Positions 28,201 through 37,534 of a stretch of 64,000 nt of DNA are shown piece by piece. The position numbers and the translations under genes were made by a program. Position 1 is the first letter of the stretch; every line of letters begins with the position of its first letter. The stretch covers positions 1-64,000 of the forward strand of contig JAILFA010000081.1 in NCBI GenBank assembly GCA_024687125.1, given 5' to 3'. The stretch is from Lachnospiraceae bacterium (lineage in GTDB: Bacteria > Bacillota > Clostridia > Lachnospirales > Lachnospiraceae). Under the pieces are notes generated by a model. The model saw nothing but the letters and a program-made list of their open reading frames with translations. It searched no databases and was not told where the DNA came from.

Positions 28201-29274
28201 ATGAGCGACGATCTCAGAAACAACGGCGGCGAGGAGACAGCGGCACTGTTTGTCTCTGCCCAGAAGAAGAAACAGGCGGAGGAGGAAGCGCGGAAGAAGG
28301 CCGAAGAAGAAAGGGCCAGACGCGAAGCCGCGGAGGAGGAAGTCCGTCGCATGGAGGCCGAGGTTGAAGAAAGAAGACGCAGGGCCGAAGAGAAGCAGAG
28401 AGCTCTCCAGGAAGCGGAGAAGAATCAGCAAAGGGAGTTTGAGCGCCTGAAGAAAAAGAAGACCGAGATGGATGGGATGACCGGCGGAGCGCAGGGACAA
28501 AAGGGTGCCGGCGCAGCGTCGTTTATTGATACCATAAGGAGCAGGCTCACGCCGAAGATGCTGATCATCATCGGCAGTGCGATCGCCGCGTTCGCGGTCG
28601 TTCTGATCATAGTGATCGTCCTCGTCGGCGGAAGCGGAAAAGACGAAGACAGCAAGAAAAAGTCACGTAAGGCTGATATTGATGATGTCGTCGATGAATA
28701 TGAAGAAAAAGTTGATGCCATGATCGATGAAAATGTAGAAGATGATGACGACGTGCATTCGTACGGGGACATCTGGATCGATGATATCCATATGTATATC
28801 GATGTTCCGGAGGGCATGTTCGAAGAAGACGAGCCGGTCGAAACGTCGCGTGTATGGACGGACGGCAGCGGCGCGGCGATCTATGTGGAATTTGCGGACG
28901 GCAGTTCTGCCGCGCAGGGGCTCTCGGAGTACGGTGATGATTACAAGGAGATCCTCCAGGCGATCTTCGCTGATACCGCGGACAACGAAAATCTCGGCGT
29001 TCCGGCCTATCTGAGAAAACAGGGCAGGGATGTGTCCAATATACAGGAGACCGGTGCGGAGTTCCTGGAAGGCTGGACCTGTGCACTCAATTCGAGATAC
29101 GATCTTGAGATCGACGGCGAAAGCTACTGGGAGACCATGACGCAGTGCCTCTGGCATGACAGAACGACGGATCAGTGGTTCATGGTCACGGTTACCGGTC
29201 TGGTACCCAGCGAATATCTGGGCGATTACGAGTCGATCATGGGAAACCTGCATGAGAGAATGCAGGATATGTGA
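28201..29274 (+). CDS. Coiled-coil membrane protein with EETAALFVSA motif, paralogue 2
   Basis: The 357-residue protein repeats the plan of the preceding gene: EETAALFVSAQKKK (Thr13), a charged coiled coil to about residue 90, one membrane helix (about 120-142), an acidic spacer and then a folded outer domain of about 150 residues. That domain resembles the last domain of paralogue 3 (patterns W-T/S-D-x-x-G-A-x-I and Y/W-W-E-x(2-3)-T/A-x(2)-LW). AAAGGAGG precedes the start, 17 bases after the previous stop. A role as membrane partner of the secretion ATPase is inferred from position. Confidence 0.85.
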   Translation: MSDDLRNNGGEETAALFVSAQKKKQAEEEARKKAEEERARREAAEEEVRRMEAEVEERRRRAEEKQRALQEAEKNQQREFERLKKKKTEMDGMTGGAQGQKGAGAASFIDTIRSRLTPKMLIIIGSAIAAFAVVLIIVIVLVGGSGKDEDSKKKSRKADIDDVVDEYEEKVDAMIDENVEDDDDVHSYGDIWIDDIHMYIDVPEGMFEEDEPVETSRVWTDGSGAAIYVEFADGSSAAQGLSEYGDDYKEILQAIFADTADNENLGVPAYLRKQGRDVSNIQETGAEFLEGWTCALNSRYDLEIDGESYWETMTQCLWHDRTTDQWFMVTVTGLVPSEYLGDYESIMGNLHERMQDM

Positions 29275-29307
29275 CAGCAGGCAATGTTTTAAGGAAAGGA
29301 AAGAGCG

Positions 29308-30939
29308 ATGAGCGAGGACAACAGATTCGAAGCAGGCCAGGAGGAAACCGCTGCACTCTTTGTTTCCGCGGCCAAGAAGAAGAAAGCCGAGGAAGAGGCC
29401 CGTAGAAAGGCTGAGGAAGAGCAGGCCAGACGGGCAGCTGAGGAGGCTGAGGTCCGCCGGATGGAGGCCGAGGTCGAGGAGCGCAAGCGCAAGGCCGAGG
29501 AAGAACGGCTGGCACTCGAGGAAGCGGAAAAAGCGCAGCAGGCCGAGATGCAGCGCCTCAAGGCGGAAAAAGAAAGAGAGGCTGCCAGGATCGAGGCGGA
29601 GGCGCGGGCCAAAGCCAGAGCCAAAACCAAGGCCAAGGAGGAACGTGCGGCCAAGGTTGCAAACGGTGCTTCCTCCATCGCGGAAAAACTGAAGAACCCC
29701 AAGGTTCTTGCGATCATCGGCGGCGCCGCCGCACTGATCATCGTACTGGTCGTTGTACTTGTTGTCGTGCTCGGCGGCAAGAGCGATGATGAGGATGATG
29801 GCAAGAAATCCCGCGCCAAGAAGGAGATCGAAGAGATCGAGGACGAGGATTCCGGGGATGAGAATCCGGAGGACGAATATCCTGAAGAAGGCGGCGAACT
29901 TGGCGGCTGGGAGGAATACCTGTGCAGCAAGCAGGATCTGCAGGTGCCGGTAAGCTATCCTGCGTCTTCGTATTCGGCGCCTGAGGAGGTGTCGGATCCT
30001 TCCGATCCTTCCGATATCACCCTTCGCTTTACACCGCTTGACGAGAGCGCGCCTAAGATGGATGTACTCCTGTCAGGACTTCTGTATGCAAACAACAAAT
30101 CGATCGACAAAGGATCGCGCGGATTCATGCCGCTCTCCGACGTGAATTCTTCCCATGAGAAGGGAACAAAGGCGAGCCTGGAAAGTGTCTATGGCCAGAT
30201 CGAGATCGTCGATGAGTGGCACGGAGAAGAGAGCGAAATATACTACGGCGGGGTGTTTAATGCGAATGGGATCGGCTATGCCATGTTCGAATCCTGGTAT
30301 GAGCTTGCCAATAACGGCGAATACAAAGTCATGACACTTGTCTGCTACACCGACAGTTCAGAAGATGTCGAATCGGTCAGCCCGACAGTGAACGAATGGA
30401 AGAACGCCAACATGAGGCAGCCGATCGTGATCCCTGGCACAAACACACCGGAGAGTGCCGAAACGAATGATGCCCTGGCTGTTCAGATGTGTCATATGGG
30501 TGTCCCGGTGCCGTCCGGACAGTTTACCAAGAATATTTATGAGGATGACACGTACTATATGTGGTCCGACGATAACGGCGCCTGCATTTTCATACAGCCG
30601 TATGCGGTGAACGGCATGACCACAGAGGATGTCATCGCATCCTATCCGAGCCTGTCGGAACAGGGTGTGGACAAGTATCTGGCAAACGGTGTTTCCAAAG
30701 TCTCCAGCCGCGAGAAGATCAGCGAAGGCATCGATGAAAAGAATGGCTATACAGGCTATTTCAACGATGTATACGGCGGTGTTGAGTATTGGGAAGGTTT
30801 CCGCGCCACCATGTGGCTGGATGAAACGACCAAACAGTATTACTGCACTGTCATCATATATTTTGCACCGGCCAAGGATCAGGCGGTGTATGAGGAGATG
30901 TTCAATAATGCCGTGGCAGGGCTGTATGATCTGCCGTAA
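29308..30939 (+). CDS. Coiled-coil membrane protein with EETAALFVSA motif, paralogue 3
   Basis: Longest of the three at 543 residues. It has EETAALFVSAAKKKK (Thr14), a coiled coil to about residue 120 that turns into Ala/Lys/Arg repeats (ARAKARAKTKAKEER), a membrane helix rich in Val and Ile (about 132-152), an acidic Glu/Asp/Pro spacer, and two outer domains; the second (from about residue 385) matches the outer domain of paralogue 2. AAGGAAAGG lies before the start. It directly precedes essC by 28 bases, which argues for a joint complex. Confidence 0.85.
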   Translation: MSEDNRFEAGQEETAALFVSAAKKKKAEEEARRKAEEEQARRAAEEAEVRRMEAEVEERKRKAEEERLALEEAEKAQQAEMQRLKAEKEREAARIEAEARAKARAKTKAKEERAAKVANGASSIAEKLKNPKVLAIIGGAAALIIVLVVVLVVVLGGKSDDEDDGKKSRAKKEIEEIEDEDSGDENPEDEYPEEGGELGGWEEYLCSKQDLQVPVSYPASSYSAPEEVSDPSDPSDITLRFTPLDESAPKMDVLLSGLLYANNKSIDKGSRGFMPLSDVNSSHEKGTKASLESVYGQIEIVDEWHGEESEIYYGGVFNANGIGYAMFESWYELANNGEYKVMTLVCYTDSSEDVESVSPTVNEWKNANMRQPIVIPGTNTPESAETNDALAVQMCHMGVPVPSGQFTKNIYEDDTYYMWSDDNGACIFIQPYAVNGMTTEDVIASYPSLSEQGVDKYLANGVSKVSSREKISEGIDEKNGYTGYFNDVYGGVEYWEGFRATMWLDETTKQYYCTVIIYFAPAKDQAVYEEMFNNAVAGLYDLP

Positions 30940-30967
30940 CCGATGAATCAGGAAAAGGAGTGAGGGA

Positions 30968-33900
30968 ATGAGTTATCTGCTGACTGCTGTATTTGAAAAC
31001 GGATTCTGTGAACTCTATCTGCCCAGTGTGGACAACAAAAAGGTCCCGCTGGAGATCAAGCCCTACATCACAGGCAGAGATGATGATGTCATCCTGCCGG
31101 TCGAGGTATGGGACGGCGTATGGACACTGTCCGGCCAGGGACGGTTCGTGATCACCCAGAACGAACAGCCGGTCGAGACGGTTGCGTTAAAGGAGGGACT
31201 GTTTGTCAACTGCGAGCTGCCGGACGGCCAGGTCTTTTCCCTGACCTGCGAGGAGGTGACGAACGGCAACACGCAGTTCCGCAAGTTCCTGATCAACGCG
31301 AATGCGCATTCCACGATCAGCATTGGCAATGATGCGTCCAACGCGATCTGCTATGCCAACAAGTTTGTCTCCCCGAAGCACGCGGAGATCCAGATCGAGG
31401 GGGACAAGGCGGTCCTGCGCGATCTCAACAGCATGAACGGCACCTTCGTGAACGGCAAGATGATCGAGGGAGATCATCCACTTTCCTTCGGCGATATCAT
31501 CTATATCATCGGTCTGAAGATCATCTATCTGGGCAGCACGCTCGCGATCAACAATCCCAAGGAAGCCTGCAAGGTCACGTATCTCAAGGAGATCAACATC
31601 AGCTCCGCGGGCAGCGGGGACGGAGATGAGGATGAGGAAGCCGGCGAGGAGAGCTACTTCATGCGCACGCCCCGAAAGCTGGAGGTGCTTGACACGGAGA
31701 CCTTTACGCTGGAAAAGTGCCCGCCGAAGCAGAAGCAGGAGAAGCAGCCGCTGATCCTGACGATCGGACCGTCCTTTACGATGGTCATTCCGATGGCGGT
31801 CGGCGCCATGATGACGATGGACTCCGGTTCCGGCTTCGGTATGGCCGGCCTCGTGATGAGCCTTGGCGCAGCGATCATCGGCGCGCTCTGGGCGATCATC
31901 AACACCGTTTATCAGGACAAGGTATACACGAAACAGGAAAAGAACCGCGTCGCGATGTACCAGGAATATGCCGTCAAGATGACCGGCCAGATCCGCGAAA
32001 AGATGAAACTGAACGCGGAGATCCTGGACAGAACCTATCCTTCCGCCGAGGAAGCTGCGGAGATCGGCATCAGGACAACCTCACGTCTTTGGGAGAAGAG
32101 CTCTGTGCATGACGACTTCCTGGATGTCCGTCTTGGCAAAGGCGATATCCCGTCGCTGAACCCCATTGAGACGCCCAAGGAGCAGGTCATGCAGGTGCAT
32201 GATCCGATGAACAACAAGACCGAGGAGATCAAGGCGGCCATGTCCGTGCTGAAGGATGTGCCGGTCTCCGTCTCCCTCTATAAGAACCGTTTCGCCGGCA
32301 TCGTATCCTCCAGCCGTGAAAAGGCGCTGAACATCGCGAGGATCATCACCGTACAGCTTGCCAGTGCGCATCCCTACACGGATCTGAGGATGTGTGTGAT
32401 CTTCCCGCCCAAGGAAAGAGCGGAGTGGGAGTACATGCGGTATCTTCCTCATGTGTGGTCGCCTGACGGCAAGACTCGTCTGATGTGCTGCGACAAGAAC
32501 AGCGTCGGTGATGTCATGTTCGTCCTGTCCGATATCATCCGCGAGCGGATGGAAAAGACCGGCCGCGAAGGAGCCAAGGCCGAGGAGGGCAAGAAGGTCC
32601 TTCCGCACTATGTGTTCATGGTCGCAGATCCCGCGCTGCTCGAGGAAGAAGCGATTTCCAAGTACCTGCTCAATCCGACCGAGGATATGGCGATCTCCGT
32701 TGTGATGCTCGCCGATTCGCCGGATAAGCTGCCGAGCAGCTGCCAGACGATCATCACGGATGACGGAGACGTTCACGGCTTCCTGTCGACGGTCAACGCT
32801 TTCCCGGCAAGAGACAATGTGAAGTTTGATACGCTTTCCCTGAGCAAGGCGGATGCCTTCGCACGGACCCTTTCCGGTGTCCATCTGCGTGAGACCGGCG
32901 TATCCGCGGGTATCCCAGATGTACTTACTTTCCTTGACATGTACAAGACCTCCCGCGTGGAGACACTGGATATCTACCATCGCTGGCTGGAGAACCGCAC
33001 CTATGAGAGCATGCGCGCCATGGTCGGTTACAAGTCCGGAAACCAGCCGCTGTTCCTGGATATCCATGAAAAGTACCACGGACCGCACGGTCTGGTCGCA
33101 GGTACTACCGGATCCGGTAAATCCGAGACGCTGCAGAGCTATATCCTGTCTCTGGCGATCAACTACCATCCCGATGAGGTCGCGTTCATTCTGATCGATT
33201 ACAAGGGCGGCGGTATGGCGCAGAGCTTTGAGGGCCTGCCGCATGTGTCCGGCGTGATCACGAACCTGGGCGGCAACGCAACGAACCGCGCGCTGCTTTC
33301 CATCAACGCGGAGATCAAGCACCGCCAGAAGCTGTTCAACGATTTCAAGGTCAAGCACATCGACGCATACATCGAACTGTACCGTTCGGGTGTCGCAACA
33401 GAGCCGATGCCGCACCTGCTCATCATCGCCGACGAGTTCGCCGAGCTGAAAAAGGAACAGCCCGAGTTCGTGCGCTCCCTGGTTTCGGCAGCACGTGTCG
33501 GCCGTTCACTCGGTGTCAACCTGATCCTGGCGACGCAGAAGCCTTCCGGCGTTGTGGATGATGAGATCTGGTCCAACACGAGATTCCGCCTGTGCCTGCG
33601 TGTCGCGGACAAGTCGGATTCCAATGAAATGCTCAAGAAACCGGATGCCGCCTACATCACCGGAACCGGCCGCGGATACTTCCAGGTCGGCAGCGACGAA
33701 ATCTTTGAGGAGTTCCAGTCCGGATGGTCAGGCGCCGCGTATGAGCCGGAGGTCGAATACACCGATGAAAAGAACGCCAAGGTCGAACTGATCAACCTGA
33801 TCGGCCGCAGCGGTGTTCCGAAGAAGAAGGACAAGAACAAGAAGAGCGACAATATCCAGAAGGTGACGCAGCTCGACGCGATCGTGAAGTACGCGTCAAA

Positions 33901-35572
33901 GATCGCCCAGGAGCACAGCATTCCCGCTGTACGTCAGATCTGGCTTCCCGCGCTTGCCAAGAGGATCTTCCTCGACGAGGTCGCTTCGGAGAGGCAGGAG
34001 GGATACTCCCTGCGTCTGCCGATCGGTATCGCGGACAATCCGGAGATCCAGAGCCAGTATCCCGCGTATGTGGATTTCCTGGCGGACGGCAACCTGCTGA
34101 TCTGCGGCCCTTCCGGTTCCGGCAAGACGACGCTCCTGCAGACGATCCTGTATGGCACGGTGACGACGTATCAGCCGTCGGATGTGAATATCTATATCCT
34201 CGACTTCTCGTCTCGGACGATGACCGTATTTGCATCCATGCCGCATATCGGCAGCGTGTGCTTCGACGGCGACGACGACAAGCTGGACGACACCTTCTCG
34301 TTCTTCTCCACAGAGCTCACGGAGAGAAAGAAAAAGTTCGCCGGCATGGGCATCGGTTCCTTCAAGGAGTATGTGCAGCATAATTCCGACTGCCCGGCGC
34401 TCCTGCTGGTGATCGACAACTTCACCGCTTTCTATGAGAACTATGACAAGTACGATGACGATCTGGCGACGCTGACCAGAGAAGGCGTCAGCTACGGTAT
34501 CTACACGGTGATCACGGCCAATGCTTCCGGAGATCTCAGGAGCCGCCTGCGCCAGAACTTCACAGCCGGTATCGCGATGCAGATGCCCGACCGCTTCGAA
34601 TACGAGGCAGTCATCGGCGATCACACGGAGATCGTGCCCGAGGGCAGAACACCCGGTCGCGGCCTGATCAAGGCACCTGTCCCGGTAGAGTTCCAGGTCG
34701 CGCTGCCTGTGCATGAGATCGACGGTCTCTCACAGGCACAGAGCATCAAGAAGAGCCTCGGCAATGTTTCGGTCGATCCCGCGTCCAAGGGCGCCAAGAA
34801 GCCCGGCCAGGTACTTGAATCTCTGGGGATCAAGGAAGTACTCGGTGATGTAAAGGCGCTTTCCGAGAATCAGTTCGCCCTCGGCAGAACCATGGACGGA
34901 GAGACGCTCATAACGCTGGATATGGACAGCGAATACTGCGTCAGCATCGTGGGCTTCGGCAAGACAGGCAAGACCAACCTGCTCAAGGCGCTGGCTCTGC
35001 AGGCGATTCAGAAGGGCGATGATGTCATCCTCTTTGACGGAAAGAGCGAAGAGCTTAAGGAATTCGCGGCCGCAAACAAGATTGGCAGATATGTGACCGA
35101 TGACGCCGGGCTGTTCCAGCTCATGCAGGATGAGATCGTACCGCAGTTCGGCGAGCGCAACGCCCTTGTGAACGGCGCGAGGGAAGCGGGAACATCTCCT
35201 GTCGACGCCCTTAAGGATCATAAGAGGATCCTGTTCCTCATCAATGATTACACATCCTTTATCGAAACGGTCTACTCCGAGGATTACGGCATGAACGGAT
35301 TCTTTGAGACGGCGCTCGAAAAGGGCAGAGATCACAAGATCCAGTTTGTCGCGGCGATGACCGGCGACGATGTTTCGGACTGCGGCAGATATCAGGTATC
35401 CCGTCAGTTCACGACAATGGAGAGCGGCGTATGCCTGGGCGGCATGTTCGACCAGCAGAATGTCCTTCACTGGGAGATGTCCTCGGCCGATGCCGTACGG
35501 CAGCTTCCTGCGGGCTTCGGATACGCGCTTCTCGGCGGAGCACCGGTGAAGATGCTCACACCGCTTGTTTAA
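30968..35572 (+). CDS. essC: EssC-type FtsK/SpoIIIE ATPase of a type VII secretion system
   Basis: The motor of Firmicute type VII secretion, driving WXG100 proteins across the membrane. The 1534 residues contain an N-terminal FHA region (second FHA with VSPKHAEI and SMNGTFVNG near 135-160), two membrane helices (about 262-310), and three FtsK-like ATPase domains with Walker A at GTTGSGKS (712-719), GPSGSGKT (1047-1054) and GFGKTGKT (1329-1336). Domain 1 has a clear Walker B (LLIIADEFAEL). GGAGTGAGGG precedes the start. The FHA could read phosphothreonine on the three upstream paralogues (inference). EssA, EssB and EsaA are absent nearby. Confidence 0.93.
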   Translation: MSYLLTAVFENGFCELYLPSVDNKKVPLEIKPYITGRDDDVILPVEVWDGVWTLSGQGRFVITQNEQPVETVALKEGLFVNCELPDGQVFSLTCEEVTNGNTQFRKFLINANAHSTISIGNDASNAICYANKFVSPKHAEIQIEGDKAVLRDLNSMNGTFVNGKMIEGDHPLSFGDIIYIIGLKIIYLGSTLAINNPKEACKVTYLKEINISSAGSGDGDEDEEAGEESYFMRTPRKLEVLDTETFTLEKCPPKQKQEKQPLILTIGPSFTMVIPMAVGAMMTMDSGSGFGMAGLVMSLGAAIIGALWAIINTVYQDKVYTKQEKNRVAMYQEYAVKMTGQIREKMKLNAEILDRTYPSAEEAAEIGIRTTSRLWEKSSVHDDFLDVRLGKGDIPSLNPIETPKEQVMQVHDPMNNKTEEIKAAMSVLKDVPVSVSLYKNRFAGIVSSSREKALNIARIITVQLASAHPYTDLRMCVIFPPKERAEWEYMRYLPHVWSPDGKTRLMCCDKNSVGDVMFVLSDIIRERMEKTGREGAKAEEGKKVLPHYVFMVADPALLEEEAISKYLLNPTEDMAISVVMLADSPDKLPSSCQTIITDDGDVHGFLSTVNAFPARDNVKFDTLSLSKADAFARTLSGVHLRETGVSAGIPDVLTFLDMYKTSRVETLDIYHRWLENRTYESMRAMVGYKSGNQPLFLDIHEKYHGPHGLVAGTTGSGKSETLQSYILSLAINYHPDEVAFILIDYKGGGMAQSFEGLPHVSGVITNLGGNATNRALLSINAEIKHRQKLFNDFKVKHIDAYIELYRSGVATEPMPHLLIIADEFAELKKEQPEFVRSLVSAARVGRSLGVNLILATQKPSGVVDDEIWSNTRFRLCLRVADKSDSNEMLKKPDAAYITGTGRGYFQVGSDEIFEEFQSGWSGAAYEPEVEYTDEKNAKVELINLIGRSGVPKKKDKNKKSDNIQKVTQLDAIVKYASKIAQEHSIPAVRQIWLPALAKRIFLDEVASERQEGYSLRLPIGIADNPEIQSQYPAYVDFLADGNLLICGPSGSGKTTLLQTILYGTVTTYQPSDVNIYILDFSSRTMTVFASMPHIGSVCFDGDDDKLDDTFSFFSTELTERKKKFAGMGIGSFKEYVQHNSDCPALLLVIDNFTAFYENYDKYDDDLATLTREGVSYGIYTVITANASGDLRSRLRQNFTAGIAMQMPDRFEYEAVIGDHTEIVPEGRTPGRGLIKAPVPVEFQVALPVHEIDGLSQAQSIKKSLGNVSVDPASKGAKKPGQVLESLGIKEVLGDVKALSENQFALGRTMDGETLITLDMDSEYCVSIVGFGKTGKTNLLKALALQAIQKGDDVILFDGKSEELKEFAAANKIGRYVTDDAGLFQLMQDEIVPQFGERNALVNGAREAGTSPVDALKDHKRILFLINDYTSFIETVYSEDYGMNGFFETALEKGRDHKIQFVAAMTGDDVSDCGRYQVSRQFTTMESGVCLGGMFDQQNVLHWEMSSADAVRQLPAGFGYALLGGAPVKMLTPLV

Positions 35573-35603
35573 CTGTTGTGCGATCATGTGGAGGTGATGA
35601 ATT

Positions 35604-35858
35604 ATGAGTAAAGTATTTCTTGAGACCAAGGTTCCCGGGATCGCTAAGACCTATGAGTTTTCGGCGGATTCCATGATGAAGGTGGGAACGGTAAAACGGG
35701 CGATGATCGAGCAGATCAGCGCGGTGGAAAACATGACGGTCTTTCAGGATCCCGATAAGGTGCTGTTCTGCAGCATCGATATGCAGGGACTCCTGCAGGA
35801 CGGAGAGACGCTGGGCAATGTCGGCGTTAAGAGCGGCGATCAGATCATGCTGATCTGA
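35604..35858 (+). CDS. esaB: EsaB/YukD-like ubiquitin-fold protein
   Basis: The 84-residue protein fits the small ubiquitin-like EsaB/YukD family that accompanies EssC in Firmicute type VII systems, with the typical ending of a turn (SGDQIMLI) after a T-L-x-x-x-G-V core. It is thought to regulate or scaffold secretion in the cytosol. GGAGGTG precedes the start. Position between essC and the WXG100 genes supports the call. Confidence 0.8.
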   Translation: MSKVFLETKVPGIAKTYEFSADSMMKVGTVKRAMIEQISAVENMTVFQDPDKVLFCSIDMQGLLQDGETLGNVGVKSGDQIMLI

Positions 35859-35900
35859 ACGGATTCATAGGTATTGTGTGTACTCACGAAAGGAGGCGCC

Positions 35901-36206
35901 ATGGCGGATATGACAAATGTTGATGCCGATAAGCTCAGGCAGACAGCGCAGAGGATCGGCAGTCTCGCGGCAGAACTGAACGGAAATGTAGCCAAGATCA
36001 GTGATGCCCTGAACAGCCTTGCAAAGGGCTGGCAGTCACAGGTGGCTACGCAGTTTATGCAGAACTGGCAGGCGGATCAGGATGCCCTCCACGAGATGGT
36101 GGATCAGTACCTGGAGGTTCAGGACATCATGGTCGCGCTGGCGCAGGACTTTGACGCATCCGACAATGAGGCCGGGAGCCTGGTCGGCAAACTGCAGATC
36201 AGGTAA
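35901..36206 (+). CDS. WXG100-family protein 1 (WxS variant)
   Basis: A 101-residue helical-hairpin protein of the WXG100 (ESAT-6-like) superfamily. The turn reads W44-Q-S46 in place of W-x-G. No YxxxD/E signal is evident after the second helix. AAAGGAGG lies 6 bases before ATG 35901. First of five consecutive WXG100 genes that would be substrates or structural partners of EssC. Confidence 0.85.
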   Translation: MADMTNVDADKLRQTAQRIGSLAAELNGNVAKISDALNSLAKGWQSQVATQFMQNWQADQDALHEMVDQYLEVQDIMVALAQDFDASDNEAGSLVGKLQIR

Positions 36207-36218
36207 TAAGGAGGGATT

Positions 36219-36542
36219 ATGGCGGCAGGAAATGATACCAAGGTTGATACCGCGCTACTGCTCAACACGGCGGAGACACTCACACCTCTGATCAAGGGCC
36301 TGGAAAATGTCTTTGAGCAGTTCCAGCAGGAAGTCAAGAACTCCCGCGGAGAGTGGCAGGGCGATACTTCCGATGACATCAGGAATACCGCGGCGCAGCT
36401 CAAGGAGAGCTCCGCGGAGATCATCAAGGTTCTCAGTGCATATGTAACAGGGCTTAAGGAAATGGCCGGTATCTATGACAAGGCGGAGACCAACGTGTCG
36501 AATACCAGCAAGACGTTAAGCTTTGACAAGACTTTCAAGTGA
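36219..36542 (+). CDS. WXG100-family protein 2
   Basis: The 107-residue protein has the W46-Q-G48 turn between two helices and a YDKAE sequence near the C-terminus fitting the YxxxD/E type VII export signal. AAGGAGGG precedes the start, 12 bases after the previous stop. Confidence 0.87.
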   Translation: MAAGNDTKVDTALLLNTAETLTPLIKGLENVFEQFQQEVKNSRGEWQGDTSDDIRNTAAQLKESSAEIIKVLSAYVTGLKEMAGIYDKAETNVSNTSKTLSFDKTFK

Positions 36543-36553
36543 GGTAAAGGTTC

Positions 36554-36850
36554 ATGGCGATCAAATTTAATTACCAGCAGACAATGCAGCAGGCGCAGAA
36601 TCTGGAACGCATGGCATCCGATCTCACCGGTAAGACGAAGACAAGGCTGACGGGTGTCAAGGATACGCTGACAGCGGCCTGGACCGGAAGCAGCGGAAAA
36701 GCGTTTGTCAAGTTCCTGGCGGACGCGGAAGCGGATCTGGACGCGAAAGCAAGGTATCTCAAGGGTGTTGCCGATTATCTGAAGAAATCGGCCAACAAGA
36801 TCAAGCAGGCGGAGGATGCCGCGAAGTCTTCTGCGGCAGGCATCTCATAG
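36554..36850 (+). CDS. WXG100-family protein 3
   Basis: The 98-residue protein has a W43-T-G45 turn and two helices, the second Lys/Ala-rich. A clear YxxxD/E export signal is absent, so it may travel as a heterodimer with a neighbour (inference). GAGGTAAAGG precedes the start. Confidence 0.86.
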   Translation: MAIKFNYQQTMQQAQNLERMASDLTGKTKTRLTGVKDTLTAAWTGSSGKAFVKFLADAEADLDAKARYLKGVADYLKKSANKIKQAEDAAKSSAAGIS

Positions 36851-36863
36851 AAAAGAGGGCATG

Positions 36864-37172
36864 ATGGCAGCAAAAAATACCGTAAATATCCAAAGAATGA
36901 GGACGGCCGCTTCCGAGCTCGATCGGATCTATACGTCCATGTCAAATCAGATCAAGAAACTCGAGGAGACGATCGCCGCTGTCAAACAGAACTGGCACGG
37001 CGATGCCGCGAACACCTATCTGAAGCAGTATGAAAAGAATCAGAAGGCTTTTCAGAACATGGCAAATGCCATCAGATCAGCTTCGCAGGCGCTCACACAG
37101 TCAAGCAACACATATGATCAGGCGGACAACAGCGCAATGGATGTTGTTCAGAAGATCGGCAAGAGGGGGTAA
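36864..37172 (+). CDS. WXG100-family protein 4
   Basis: The 102-residue protein has W44-H-G46 and a YDQAD export-type signal. Of two adjacent ATGs (36861 and 36864) the second has better spacing from AGAGGG. An upstream in-frame ATG at 36816 lies within the previous gene and is rejected. Confidence 0.87.
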   Translation: MAAKNTVNIQRMRTAASELDRIYTSMSNQIKKLEETIAAVKQNWHGDAANTYLKQYEKNQKAFQNMANAIRSASQALTQSSNTYDQADNSAMDVVQKIGKRG

Positions 37173-37183
37173 GGGGGTAGACT

Positions 37184-37513
37184 ATGGCAACTGATGTAAA
37201 TTTACAGGTTGACGCACCAAAACTCAGATCCCTTGCCGAATCGGTCGACAAGGTACAGACCGGTCTCAAAGAATCCTGCTACGCCGCCAAGGGACAGATC
37301 GACGGTCTGAAGAATATCTGGACCGGTGAAGCCGCGACGTCCTATCAGACGAGCTTTCAGAAGCTGATGGACAAGTGCAGCGAAGCGCTGACCACGCTGG
37401 GCAAGATGGTAAACTCTCTCTATGAGACAGCGGACCGGTATGACAAGAACTTCAAGTCTGTCAAGGACGATGTGAAAAACATTCCGAAGCTTCCAACAAA
37501 CCTTTTCAAGTGA
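37184..37513 (+). CDS. WXG100-family protein 5
   Basis: The 109-residue protein has W46-T-G48 and a YETAD export-type signal. It carries two cysteines (C32 and one in the second helix), unlike its neighbours. AAGGGGG precedes the start. Confidence 0.87.
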   Translation: MATDVNLQVDAPKLRSLAESVDKVQTGLKESCYAAKGQIDGLKNIWTGEAATSYQTSFQKLMDKCSEALTTLGKMVNSLYETADRYDKNFKSVKDDVKNIPKLPTNLFK

Positions 37514-37534
37514 TCCGAAGGGCGGGGAAAGATT

